Positions 10,531 through 18,105 of a stretch of DNA of 64,000 bases are shown in pieces. Position 1 is the stretch's first letter. Each line of letters begins with the position of its first letter. The stretch covers positions 1 through 64,000 of the forward strand of contig JBFXKW010000013.1 in the NCBI GenBank assembly GCA_050173345.1, read 5' to 3'. The translations under genes were made by a program, and so were the position numbers. The notes beneath the pieces were generated by a model, which was not told the DNA's origin, did no database searches, and saw only the letters and a program-made list of their open reading frames with translations. Source of the stretch: SHWC01 sp050173345 (GTDB lineage Bacteria; Pseudomonadota; Alphaproteobacteria; UBA828).

Positions 10531-10568
10531 TTGACTTACCCGATTAAAGTAAGTACCAATTGGTAACT
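10531..10568. promoter_or_regulatory. Operator/promoter region between wrbA and hxlR
   Basis: A perfect 12-base palindrome TACCAATTGGTA (10554-10565) sits inside a wider near-palindrome at 10552-10568. An inverted pair ACTTAC (10534-10539) and GTAAGT (10549-10554) lies beside it. On the plus strand TTGACT (10531-10536) is 17 bases before TACCAA (10554-10559), so a repressor bound here would cover the hxlR promoter, and probably that of wrbA. Confidence 0.65.
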
Positions 10569-10588
10569 AATAAGACCGGGGAGATGAC

Positions 10589-11017
10589 ATGAACGCCGAG
10601 ACCCAACGCACCGCGCCCTACGCCAATGGCGCGGCCGGGGCGGATGCCGAGGCCGCGAGCACGGCCTCGACCTGCCCGATGGATTACATCCTGCGCCAGC
10701 TCATGGGGCCGTGGACCACCTACATCCTCTGGGTGCTGCGCACCAAGGGGCCGCTCCGCTTCGGCGCGCTCAAGAAGGAGGTCGCCGGCATCTCGGCCAA
10801 GATGCTGACCGAGCGGCTGCGCACGCTCGAACGCGCCGAGCTGATCTACCGCAGCTACGAGACCACCGTGCCGCCCAAGGTGACCTACGGCCTCGCGCCG
10901 CGCGGGCTCGAGCTCCAGCCGATCCTCGATGCCTTCGCCGAGATCGGCCGGCGCTGGCAGGCCGAGAACGCGGCGCGCCGCGTGGTCCAGGCCCGGCCGC
11001 GCCAGGTGGCGGAGTAG
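10589..11017 (+). CDS. HxlR-family transcriptional regulator with conserved N-terminal cysteine
   Basis: The 142-residue winged-helix protein shows the HxlR pattern: Cys29 in TCPMDYILRQLMGPWTTYIL, then the recognition segment RFGALKKEVAGISAKMLTERLRTLE and a wing. The cysteine followed by Pro is in the position used for thiol redox sensing in YodB and QorR. Residues 1-27 are a flexible Ala-rich tail. Because it faces wrbA across a palindromic operator, it is most likely an autoregulated, quinone- or diamide-responsive repressor of wrbA; this is inference from arrangement and family. Confidence 0.85.
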   Translation: MNAETQRTAPYANGAAGADAEAASTASTCPMDYILRQLMGPWTTYILWVLRTKGPLRFGALKKEVAGISAKMLTERLRTLERAELIYRSYETTVPPKVTYGLAPRGLELQPILDAFAEIGRRWQAENAARRVVQARPRQVAE

Positions 11018-11053
11018 CGGCCGAATCCATCGCCTCTCGATCGGGAGCGGAGC

Positions 11054-11176
11054 TAGAGCAGGATCGTTTGAGGTGGAATCGCGGAGCGATTCCATCTCAA
11101 ACGATCCTGCTCTATTCAACAAGTTAGAGCACGATTCACCGATCAGGTTGGACCAACCTGATCGGACCGTGCTCTA
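11054..11176. repeat. Composite palindromic repeat, family C, copy 1 (complete)
   Basis: Two long palindromes lie side by side. The first has 28-base arms, 11055-11082 and 11086-11113 (outer AGAGCAGGATCG), with a 3-base loop. The second has arms of about 25 bases, 11125-11150 and 11154-11176 (outer TAGAGCACG, inner ATCAGGTTG). The unit fills the gap between convergent genes. A degenerate copy is at 17258-17372 and a fragment at 42297-42333. Confidence 0.85.
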
Positions 11177-11186
11177 GCCGCCTCGC

Positions 11187-11639
11187 TCAGTCCACGATGG
11201 GCGCGGCCAGCGCCTCGGCATTGCCGGACGCGGCCAAGCGTTCGAGCGTCGCGTGGAGCCCGGCGGTATCCGGGCAGATGACCAGCCGCGTCGCGCGACC
11301 CCAGCGCAGATGCAGCGCGTGCACGCCGCGATTGGAGGTGTGCACGCCGTCGGTGCCCGAGTTGGTCTCCTCCCACTCGATCACCACGACGGTGTTCCAC
11401 GGCCCGCCGCTCACCCAGATGCGCTCCAGCTCGAAGCGGATGTCGGGCAGCAGCCGATAGAGCCGCGCATACCACGCCCGGGTCGCGCGGAGCGTCGTCC
11501 TCGACCCGCCGAGCGCATGCCCGCCGATGAAGCGATGCTCGAAGCGGCGCGCGAACGCCCGCAGCACAGGCTCCGCATCGCCGCGGTTGACGGCGTCGAA
11601 CAGCGCGCGGACCTGCCTGCGAACCACGGCGTGATACAT
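11187..11639 (-). CDS. SnoaL-like/NTF2-fold protein
   Basis: The 150-residue protein has the start typical of SnoaL-like proteins (VRALFDAVNRGDAEPVLRAFA), a central ARLYRLLPDIRFELERIWVSG and a strand-rich second half with WNTVVVIEWEE, which indicate an NTF2-like alpha+beta barrel. Such proteins include isomerases, hydrolases and ligand-binding proteins, so the reaction cannot be named. It is divergent from a second HxlR regulator, with inverted repeats between them, and is the likely target of that regulator. Confidence 0.75.
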   Translation of the reverse strand: MYHAVVRRQVRALFDAVNRGDAEPVLRAFARRFEHRFIGGHALGGSRTTLRATRAWYARLYRLLPDIRFELERIWVSGGPWNTVVVIEWEETNSGTDGVHTSNRGVHALHLRWGRATRLVICPDTAGLHATLERLAASGNAEALAAPIVD

Positions 11640-11652
11640 GCCGGCACCATGG

Positions 11653-11708
11653 GTTCAATGTTTGAACTAAGGTACGCCATTGAGTTCAATCATGCAACCT
11701 ACTAGGCT
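11653..11708. promoter_or_regulatory. Operator repeats and leaderless promoter before the second hxlR gene
   Basis: An inverted repeat GTTCAA (11653-11658) / TTGAAC (11662-11667) is followed by a second one, ATTGA-GT-TCAAT (11679-11690), with the same half-site. The second overlaps TTGAGT (11680-11685), a -35 element 17 bases before TAGGCT (11703-11708), which ends 7 bases before ATG 11716. Repression by the divergent HxlR protein, and control of the SnoaL-like gene, would follow. Confidence 0.6.
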
Positions 11709-11715
11709 CGACGGC

Positions 11716-12219
11716 ATGGAGAGAACCAGCTTCGCCGAGATGCGCTGCTCGCTGGCCCGCGCCCTCGAGCTGATCGGCGACTGGTGGTCGCCCCTGATTA
11801 TCCGGGACCTGTTCCTCGAGGTGAGCCGCTTCGACGAGCTGGTCGAGGATCTCGGCATCTCGCGCAATCTCTTGACCCGGCGCCTGAACGCGCTCGTCGC
11901 CAAGGGCATCGTCGAGCGGACCGCGTACCAGCTTCGCCCGCCGCGCTACGAATATCGGCTGAGCGAGGCGGGCCGCGACCTCGTGCCGGCCATTCTGGCG
12001 CTCACCGCCTGGGGCGACCGCTGGGCGCGGCCGGCGCAGGGCAGGCCGATCCTGTTCGTCCACACGGCATGCGGACAGCGCTTCGAGCCGCGCGTGACCT
12101 GCTCGGCGTGCGGCGAGCCGGTCAGCGCCGACGCCGTCAGGGCGCTGCCCGGCCCGGGCGGCGCGGCGAAACCGGGGACCAAGGTGGTGGCGCGGCGCCT
12201 CGGCACCAGGGCTCGATGA
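11716..12219 (+). CDS. HxlR-family transcriptional regulator with C-terminal zinc-ribbon-like tail
   Basis: The 167-residue protein has an HxlR winged helix (CSLARALELIGDWWSPLIIRD, then the recognition region FDELVEDLGISRNLLTRRLNAL). After residue 110 comes a tail with three cysteines, CGQRFEPRVTCSACGEPV, that looks like a small metal-binding knuckle and recurs in this branch of HxlR. I chose ATG 11716 because the ATG at 11692 would fall inside a well-spaced promoter (TTGAGT-N17-TAGGCT). It faces a SnoaL-like gene, its probable target. The inducer is unknown. Confidence 0.8.
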   Translation: MERTSFAEMRCSLARALELIGDWWSPLIIRDLFLEVSRFDELVEDLGISRNLLTRRLNALVAKGIVERTAYQLRPPRYEYRLSEAGRDLVPAILALTAWGDRWARPAQGRPILFVHTACGQRFEPRVTCSACGEPVSADAVRALPGPGGAAKPGTKVVARRLGTRAR

Positions 12220-12387
12220 ATGCGCTTCGTCGAGCGGCCGGCGTCGTTTGACACAGCCGCGGCGCGGCCGCTTGGTTGTTGATTTCGCGTTTCTTTCATA
12301 CCATGTGGCAAGAAATAATGGTGAGCTTGGGCCACACCGCGCGGCGCATCGGCCAGCGCGGAGGATGAGGCAGCCGGCAGGCGCAGG

Positions 12388-13209
12388 ATGACACGCAACC
12401 GCCTCAGGGCATTGGCGAAGGGCACGCACGGCCTTTGCTTGGGCCTCGCGCTCGGGCTTTGCGTTGCCGCCGTGCCCGCGCTCGCCCAGGAGGCGGGCCA
12501 AAGCCCGGCGCTCGACGGCGACGGCCCCCTGTTCGACCCGCGCGTTCTTGACGGCAAGGAAGGCTCGGTCGCCATCCCGCTCGGCGACGGCTTCGGCCTC
12601 ACGCTCGGCGGGCTCCTGGAGGACGACAGGCGGGGCAGCGCGAGCGAAGACAGCGTGCTCGGCACCGCCGGCCACCTGTTCTGGCGCGACCCGGCCGAGG
12701 GGCTGCTCGGGCTCTACGGCCATTACGCCCAGGCCGACGCGCTGGGCGGCACCGAGCTCTATATCGGCGGCGCCGAGGCCGCCGGCTATTGGGACCGCTT
12801 CACGGTCGCGGGCGCGGCCGGCATCGAGGGCGGCGCGCAGTTCGTCGGCACCGCGCCGCTCGGCCGCCTCGACCTCGATATCGGCCCGGCCTTCTTCAGC
12901 AACCTGACCGGCTCCTACTACCCGGAGGACGATCTCCGGCTCTCGATCGGCCACCATCTGGCGGGCGGGCAACACGCCGGCCAGTTCGAGGCGGAATGGG
13001 GCCTCGATGGCGGCGGCGCCGGCCCGCTCAGCCTGTTCGCCTCGGGCATGCTCACCGAGGCGGCCGATGCCGGCATGCTGGCGGGACTGAGGATCTATTT
13101 CGGCCAGAACGAAAAGCCGCTGATCCAGCGCGACCGCGAGGACGATTCATCGTTCGTCGGCAATCTCGGCTCGATCGGCGCCATGCTTCGCTTCAACAAG
13201 CACAAATAG
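12388..13209 (+). CDS. Secreted or outer-membrane beta-rich protein, function unknown
   Basis: The 273-residue protein has a clear Sec signal peptide (hydrophobic core GLCLGLALGLCVAAV, cleavage after ALA at about residue 33). The mature part is Gly/Asp-rich with alternating strands such as GLLGLYGHYAQAD and TELYIGGAEAAGYW, and ends in IGAMLRFNKHK. This fits a small outer-membrane barrel, though the last residue is not aromatic. I do not recognise a family. It precedes a ferric-reductase-like gene in the same direction by 70 bases; co-expression is possible but not shown. Confidence 0.65.
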   Translation: MTRNRLRALAKGTHGLCLGLALGLCVAAVPALAQEAGQSPALDGDGPLFDPRVLDGKEGSVAIPLGDGFGLTLGGLLEDDRRGSASEDSVLGTAGHLFWRDPAEGLLGLYGHYAQADALGGTELYIGGAEAAGYWDRFTVAGAAGIEGGAQFVGTAPLGRLDLDIGPAFFSNLTGSYYPEDDLRLSIGHHLAGGQHAGQFEAEWGLDGGGAGPLSLFASGMLTEAADAGMLAGLRIYFGQNEKPLIQRDREDDSSFVGNLGSIGAMLRFNKHK

Positions 13210-13279
13210 CGCAGCGGTCATCGCCTTGCCCTCTGCATTGCGGTTGCCAACTGCCGCGAGGCCGGCGAGGCTGCGCTGA

Positions 13280-14692
13280 ATGTCAGCCCGGTCCGGCGGC
13301 AAGCCGCGAAATCATTTATTGCGGAGCGAGGCCGCGCCGGACAAGGGCACCCGCGGCCGGTTGCGCCGCGGCCTCCTCGGTATCGACCCGCCGCGGCGCA
13401 GCTCGATCCTGATCGCGGCGGCGTTCGCCGTGACCACCGCGCTCTGGATTGCCGCGCACCGCGACCATATCGGCGACACGAGCGATTTCTGGCCGTGGCG
13501 TGCGCTCTCCCAGCTCACCGTGCTATGGGCGACCACGCTCATGGCCATCGCGATGCTCGCCGTGGTGCGCGCCCGCGCGCTCGAACCCATCTTCGCCGGC
13601 CTCGACCGCGCGGTCAGGCTGCATCGCTCGATCGGCCTCGCGGCGCTCCTCCTGCTGGCCGCCCATGTCGCCTGCCTGGTGCTCATGGCGGCAAGGCGGG
13701 GCGAGGCCGTCGGCGACATGCTGGTGCCGTTCTGGTCGGCCGAGGCCCGCAGCATCGACATCCTGGTGTTCTACGCGCTCGCGCTGCTCGGCATCCTCGC
13801 CTACGACAAGCGCATGCGCTACGAACGCTGGCTGCTCGTCCATCGCTTCATCGGGCTGCTCCTGATCGCCGGCACCATCCACGCCGCGACCGAGCCCGGC
13901 ACGATCCATGACTTCGAGCCGCTGCGCACCTGGGTCGTCCTGCTCATCCTGGTCGGCGCGGCGGCCTGGCTCTACCGCGTCTTCCTGTTCAACCGCTTCG
14001 GCCCGCTGCATCGCTACCGGCTGGAACAGGCGGCCGTGCGCGGCCAGGATTTCGTCGACCTCGTGATGCGCCCGGTCGAGCGGCGCATGATGTACGAGCC
14101 CGGCGCCTTCGTGTTCATCCGCGTGCCGTCGCTCGCCCGCCATGGCCGCGAGCTGCACCCGTTTTCGATTTCGTCCTCGCCGGTCGAGCGCGACCTGCGC
14201 GTCTCGATCCGCATGGTCGGCGACTTCACGCGGAACCTGCCGCAGCTTGCGCCGAACACGCCGATTTCCGTCTATGGGCCGTTCGGCGGCTTCACCCTGC
14301 AACGCTTCGCGTCCTACCGGCGCCTCGTCCTGATCGGCGCCGGCATCGGCATCACGCCGTTCCTCGGCATGCTGGCGTTCGAGCTGAGCAATCGCGACTT
14401 CCGGCGCATCTGGCTCTACTACGTCGTGCGCGACGAGGCGTCCGCGGTCCACGATGCGGAGATCCGCGAGAGTTACCTGAACGCCGAATCCTATATCGAC
14501 TACTATCCCTGGCTGACCGCGCGCGACGGCCATATCACGGCGAAGGCGGTCGCCGACCAGGTGGCGCCGCTCGACGACTACGCCGTGATGCTGTGCGGCC
14601 GCAGCCGCTTCGTCGCCGACCTGGCGCGGCAGTTCCGCGCGCTCGGGATCCCGAGCAGCCGGATCATCACCGAAGATTTGCAGTTCCGCTGA
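13280..14692 (+). CDS. Ferric-reductase-like transmembrane flavocytochrome
   Basis: The 470-residue protein combines a membrane domain of about six helices (residues 42-235) with an FNR-type cytoplasmic part. Four histidines, H115/H129 in one helix and H188/H201 in another, are spaced 14 and 13 residues apart as expected for two b-haems in the ferric reductase/NOX family. HPFSISSSP (293-301) is the FAD-binding motif and GAGIGITPF (353-361) the NAD(P)-binding loop. It should carry electrons from NAD(P)H across the inner membrane; the acceptor (Fe3+, oxygen or another) is unknown. It ends 6 bases before the convergent PfkB gene. Confidence 0.85.
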   Translation: MSARSGGKPRNHLLRSEAAPDKGTRGRLRRGLLGIDPPRRSSILIAAAFAVTTALWIAAHRDHIGDTSDFWPWRALSQLTVLWATTLMAIAMLAVVRARALEPIFAGLDRAVRLHRSIGLAALLLLAAHVACLVLMAARRGEAVGDMLVPFWSAEARSIDILVFYALALLGILAYDKRMRYERWLLVHRFIGLLLIAGTIHAATEPGTIHDFEPLRTWVVLLILVGAAAWLYRVFLFNRFGPLHRYRLEQAAVRGQDFVDLVMRPVERRMMYEPGAFVFIRVPSLARHGRELHPFSISSSPVERDLRVSIRMVGDFTRNLPQLAPNTPISVYGPFGGFTLQRFASYRRLVLIGAGIGITPFLGMLAFELSNRDFRRIWLYYVVRDEASAVHDAEIRESYLNAESYIDYYPWLTARDGHITAKAVADQVAPLDDYAVMLCGRSRFVADLARQFRALGIPSSRIITEDLQFR

Positions 14693-14698
14693 TCTGCG

Positions 14699-15706
14699 CT
14701 ATCGCTTCGGCAGCGGCCTTGCGCTGGCCTCGACCAGCGGCGCGAGCGGGGATTCGGGCCGCGCGCCGAAATGGCCGATCACCTCGGCCGCGGCGAGCGC
14801 GCCGAGCCGGCCGCAGCGTGCGAGGTCGAAGCCGTTGGCGAGGCCATAGAGGAAGCCCGCCGCGTAGAAGTCGCCGGCGCCCGTGGTATCGACCACGCGC
14901 GCGACCGGCGCCGCGTCAATGACGTGCAGCTCGTCGCCGCTCACCACGACCGCGCCCTTCTCGCTCCTGGTAAGCGCCGCCACCTCGCAATGGCCGCGCA
15001 CCTGCTGCAACGCCTTGTCGAACTCGTCCGCCTCGTAGAGCGAGCGGAGCTCTGCCTCGTTGGCGAACAGGATGTCGACCTCGTCCTTGATCAGCTTGAG
15101 GAAGTCCGCGCGATGGCGATCCACGCAGAACGGGTCGGAGAGCGAGAGCGCGACCTTGCGGCCGTTGCTATGGGCATGGCTGACCGCCTGGCGGAAGGCC
15201 TCCTTGGCGGCCGGCTTGTCCCACAGATAGCCTTCGAGATAGGTGATCTTGGCGGCGGCGATCAGGTTGATCTGCAGATCGTCCGGGCCGAAATCCGTGC
15301 TCGCGCCGAGGAAGGTGTTCATGGTGCGCTGCGCGTCCGGCGTGACCAGGATGAGGCAGCGCGCCGTCGCCGCGCCCGAGTTCGCGTAGGAGCTGTCGAA
15401 CGTCACGCCCGAGGCGCGGATGTCGTGCGCGAAGACGCGCCCGAGCGTATCGTCCTTCACCTTGCCGATATAGGCCGCGCGGCCGCCGAGCCCGGCGAGC
15501 GCCACCATGCTGTTGGCCGCCGAGCCGCCGGAACATTCGAGGCCCGGCCCCATCTCGCCATAGAGCCGCTCCGCCGTCTCCTCGTCGATCAGCCGCATGG
15601 CGCCCTTGTCGAGCCCGTGGCGGATCAGAAACGCATCGTCGGCGTTGGAGATCACGTCGACGATCGCATTGCCGATGCCGACCACGTCGAGCCTGGAGTC
15701 GCTCAT
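14699..15706 (-). CDS. PfkB-family carbohydrate/nucleoside kinase (adenosine-kinase-like)
   Basis: The 335-residue protein has both PfkB signatures: the N-terminal Gly-rich GGSAANSMVALAGLG and the C-terminal DTTGAGDFYAAGFLYG, whose Asp is the catalytic base. The overall sequence (VVGIGNAIVDVI start, YLEGYLWD middle) is of the type often annotated as adenosine kinase in alphaproteobacteria, but ribokinase-family substrate specificity cannot be read from motifs. The start has an aaggag RBS and a well-formed promoter lies at 15749-15778. Confidence 0.85.
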   Translation of the reverse strand: MSDSRLDVVGIGNAIVDVISNADDAFLIRHGLDKGAMRLIDEETAERLYGEMGPGLECSGGSAANSMVALAGLGGRAAYIGKVKDDTLGRVFAHDIRASGVTFDSSYANSGAATARCLILVTPDAQRTMNTFLGASTDFGPDDLQINLIAAAKITYLEGYLWDKPAAKEAFRQAVSHAHSNGRKVALSLSDPFCVDRHRADFLKLIKDEVDILFANEAELRSLYEADEFDKALQQVRGHCEVAALTRSEKGAVVVSGDELHVIDAAPVARVVDTTGAGDFYAAGFLYGLANGFDLARCGRLGALAAAEVIGHFGARPESPLAPLVEASARPLPKR

Positions 15707-15748
15707 GAGGGGACAAACTCCTTGTTATTCCGCAAGATGGGGCGAGCG

Positions 15749-15778
15749 ACTATAGGGGCCGCGGCGCGCCCGCCTCAA
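15749..15778 (-). promoter_or_regulatory. Sigma-70-type promoter of the PfkB kinase gene
   Basis: On the minus strand TTGAGG (15773-15778) is followed after 18 bases by TATAGT (15749-15754), five of six bases of the -10 consensus. The predicted transcript has a leader of about 36 bases with an RBS before the start at 15706. Confidence 0.55.
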
Positions 15779-15820
15779 GGCCGAAGCGCGCCGGCGGCGG
15801 GTCGGCCGGCAGCCTGTCTC

Positions 15821-15892
15821 TCGTCCTTCGGCGGGCTCGGGACGAGGCCTATAACCAAAGCCCTCATGCCGAGCCCGTCGAAGCATGAGGGC
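15821..15892. repeat. Palindromic intergenic repeat, family B, copy 1 (divergent)
   Basis: This is a diverged copy: TCGTCCTTCGGCGGGCTCGG at the left and CCCTCATGCCGAGCCCGTCG at the right, ending AAGCATGAGGG. The arms are inverted complements around a short AT-rich centre (ataaccaaag). Better-conserved copies occur at 19345, 36278 and 47440. Confidence 0.75.
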
Positions 15893-15924
15893 ACCCGTAA
15901 GCCATCAGGGGACGACCAATCGCC

Positions 15925-16650
15925 ATGATCCGCGCGCTCGCCCTCGCCTTCGGCCAGCTCGACGACCCGCCGGTGCGCCGCGTGCTGTTTTATACCGTGC
16001 TGCTCACGCTCGCGATCGCGGGCGCGCTGATCGGCATCGTCGCCGGCCTGCTTTCGGCCTTCGACGTTTCCGGCCTCGGCTGGCTGGACAACCTGATCAC
16101 GCTGTTCGGCGGGCTCGCCGCCGCGCTGATCGCCTGGATGCTGTTCCCCGCGATCGCGACGCAAGTGATCTTTCTGTTTCTTGACGTGATCGCGGATGCG
16201 GTCGAAGCCCGGCACTATCCGAATCTACCGCGCGCCAAGCCGGCGTCGCTCTGGGCCTACACGCTCGCCGGCATCCGGCTCGGCGTCATCATGCTGCTGG
16301 TCAACATTCTGATTTTGCCGATCTCTCTCATCCCCGGGCTGAACTTGGTGCACCCGGTTCTCTACTACGCGATCAACGGCGTGCTGATCGGGCGGGAGTA
16401 CATCGAGGTGATCGCGCCGCGCCGCATGAGCTTTCGCGAGACACACATTTTGCGCAGGCGTCATCGCTTCAAAATATTTGTCTCCGGTGTCGTGATCGCC
16501 TTATTGTTCACCATCCCGGTGCTGAACTTGATCGCACCGATCATCGCCACGGCGTTCATGGTCCACGTCTTCCACGGCCTCAAGCCGAACGCGGCGACGA
16601 CGGCCAAGCAGAACGGAAGCGCGCGAACGCCCGAGCCGACGGAGGGTTGA
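15925..16650 (+). CDS. EI24-domain (CysZ-like) integral membrane protein
   Basis: The 241-residue protein has several long hydrophobic segments (about residues 20-45, 58-92, 120-150 and 180-205) and the family motif PFAM knows as EI24, including the stretch YAINGVLIGREYIEVIAPRR after helix 4. CysZ is a sulfate channel, but this family is broad and no cysteine-biosynthesis genes lie nearby, so transport of sulfate is only a possibility. The bactofilin gene starts one base after its stop (tga-c-atg), so the two are almost surely co-transcribed. Confidence 0.75.
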   Translation: MIRALALAFGQLDDPPVRRVLFYTVLLTLAIAGALIGIVAGLLSAFDVSGLGWLDNLITLFGGLAAALIAWMLFPAIATQVIFLFLDVIADAVEARHYPNLPRAKPASLWAYTLAGIRLGVIMLLVNILILPISLIPGLNLVHPVLYYAINGVLIGREYIEVIAPRRMSFRETHILRRRHRFKIFVSGVVIALLFTIPVLNLIAPIIATAFMVHVFHGLKPNAATTAKQNGSARTPEPTEG

Positions 16651-16651
16651 C

Positions 16652-17248
16652 ATGTTCCGGCGCAACCGCAGCGACAGCGACGAATCCAAGAGCGAGGCTA
16701 CGAGCACGGTCCAGCAACTGGACAGCAACAAGCTGCGCCAGCTGCCCCAGGTTCCCGGCCGGCCCGGCGTGGCGACCTTCCACCCCGACGTGCCGAACCG
16801 GCCGGCGGCGGCGGCGCAGCAGCCCTACAACCCGCCGCCCGCGCCCGAGCAGGTCGGCCGCGACGGCGGCGAGAGCAAGCGCCTCACGGTCGGCCGCGAC
16901 ATCACGCTGTCGGGCGAGATCCTCGATTGCGAGCGGCTTACCGTCGAAGGCACGGTGCACGCCAAGCTGTCGAGCGCGCGGCTGCTCGAGATCGCCAAGG
17001 GCGGCCAGTTCCACGGCGCGGTCAACATCGAGAACGCCGAGATCGCGGGCACCTTCGAGGGCGAGCTGACGGTGCGCAACCGGCTGCACATCCATGCCTC
17101 GGGCCGCGTCTTCGGCAAGGTGCGCTACGGCCAGCTCGAGGTCGAACGCGGCGGCCGGCTGACCGGCGACATCGCGCACGATGCCGAGCACCATGAGGGC
17201 GAGGTCAAACCGGTCGAGGTGGCGGTGCCCGAGGCGCGCGGCGCCTGA
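16652..17248 (+). CDS. Bactofilin (polymer-forming cytoskeletal protein)
   Basis: The central part (about residues 75-175) is a right-handed beta-helix of short repeated strands, such as RLTVGRDITLSGEIL, RLTVEGTVHAKL and LEIAKGGQFHGAVNI, matching the bactofilin DUF583 domain. It is flanked by Pro/Ala-rich disordered tails as usual. Bactofilins polymerise without nucleotide at the membrane and position cell-wall or morphogenesis enzymes. It follows the EI24 membrane protein with one base between stop and start and has a ggagg RBS inside the upstream gene. A cell-shape or envelope role is inferred from the family. Confidence 0.9.
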   Translation: MFRRNRSDSDESKSEATSTVQQLDSNKLRQLPQVPGRPGVATFHPDVPNRPAAAAQQPYNPPPAPEQVGRDGGESKRLTVGRDITLSGEILDCERLTVEGTVHAKLSSARLLEIAKGGQFHGAVNIENAEIAGTFEGELTVRNRLHIHASGRVFGKVRYGQLEVERGGRLTGDIAHDAEHHEGEVKPVEVAVPEARGA

Positions 17249-17257
17249 GGCGTCCGG

Positions 17258-17372
17258 AGCACGATCCGATCGGATTGAGCCGGCCTGATCTGTAATTCGT
17301 GCTCTAATCTGTTGAAAAAAGCAGGATTCAGCGTAGAGATGGAGTCGTTTTGCGACTCCATCTCAAACAACC
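17258..17372. repeat. Composite palindromic repeat, family C, copy 2 (degenerate)
   Basis: AGCACGATCCGATCGG at the left and ATTCGTGCTCTA repeat the second palindrome of the 11054 copy, and GGAGTCG-ttttg-CGACTCCATCTCAAAC repeats the first with order reversed. An AT-rich ctgttgaaaaaagc joins them. It lies between bactofilin and the following lipoprotein gene. Confidence 0.75.
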
Positions 17373-17415
17373 TTGCACTGGCCGTCGCGGCCCCGTCTTG
17401 ACGAGCGGGAGGCTT

Positions 17416-17919
17416 GTGCTTCGGCGCGGCCGCGCCGCGTTCCTGCTTGCGCCATGGCTGCTCGCGGGCTGCTTCCCGGCCGATTCGGCCCGTGCCCCGG
17501 CGCCCGAGTTGCTGCGGCCGCCGGTCGCCAGCCTCGACACGGTCAAGCTCGACCCTGCGGCGAGCCCCGCTGCCACTATGTCGCCGGCGACGGCCGGGCA
17601 GGAGGCCGAGGCGGCGGCGCCCGGGCCCGAGCTGCTGAGCGGCCTCGACCGCGCCGGCCTGCGCCAGACGCTCGGCACGCCGACCCTGCAGCGGCGCGAA
17701 GCAGGCGCCGAGGTCTGGCAGTACCAGGCCGAATCCTGCGTGATGGACGCCTTCCTCTACGCGACGCCCGAGAGCGAGGGCGAGCCGCGGGTTACGTACG
17801 TCGAGCTCAGGCGCAACGGCGTCGCCATCCTGACCGACCCCGGCGAGCGCCGCGACTGCTACGCCGAGCTCGCCGCCACCGGCCGCCGCGATGCCGCCTT
17901 CACCGGCGACGAACCCTGA
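17416..17919 (+). CDS. Putative lipoprotein, function unknown
   Basis: From the GTG at 17416 (gggagg three bases upstream) the 167-residue product has a signal FLLAPWLLAGC, with the lipidated Cys about residue 19, a Pro/Ala-rich linker of some 60 residues and a C-terminal domain. The segment LDRAGLRQTLGTPTLQRREAG followed by WQYQAESCVMDAFLY resembles the SmpA/OmlA (BamE-like) pattern in which a start-GTP loop leads into strand-rich sequence, but the match is partial. The frame continues upstream into the family C repeat, so earlier starts are unlikely. Confidence 0.65.
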   Translation: MLRRGRAAFLLAPWLLAGCFPADSARAPAPELLRPPVASLDTVKLDPAASPAATMSPATAGQEAEAAAPGPELLSGLDRAGLRQTLGTPTLQRREAGAEVWQYQAESCVMDAFLYATPESEGEPRVTYVELRRNGVAILTDPGERRDCYAELAATGRRDAAFTGDEP

Positions 17920-17995
17920 CGCGACGCCGGCGCTCCACGTTTCCCCTTGAGTCTCGGCTTGGCCGAAGTCGCAGCGATACGCGCCCACATTTCAA

Positions 17996-18089
17996 TCGTC
18001 ATGCCCCGGCTTGACCGGGGCATCCAGGGGCGTCGGCACAGCGGTTGTCGAGGAAGACTGGATTGCCCGGTCAAGCCGGGCAATGACGA
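17996..18089. repeat. Palindromic intergenic repeat, family A, copy 2
   Basis: TCGTCATGCCCCGGCTTGAC at the left pairs with the right part CCCGGTCAAGCCGGGCAATGACGA. It lies between convergent genes (lipoprotein and nth). Confidence 0.85.
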
Positions 18090-18105
18090 AAAGTATTGGC
18101 CTTCC

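Noticed and set aside
11692..11715. ATG 11692 as the start of the second HxlR regulator
   Set aside because: It falls between the -35 (11680) and -10 (11703) of a promoter with exact spacing and has no RBS.
12248..12253. TTGACA upstream of the beta-rich secreted protein at 12388
   Set aside because: The hexamer is perfect, but 16-18 bases downstream there is only cttggt-like sequence with no -10 element, so a promoter could not be supported.
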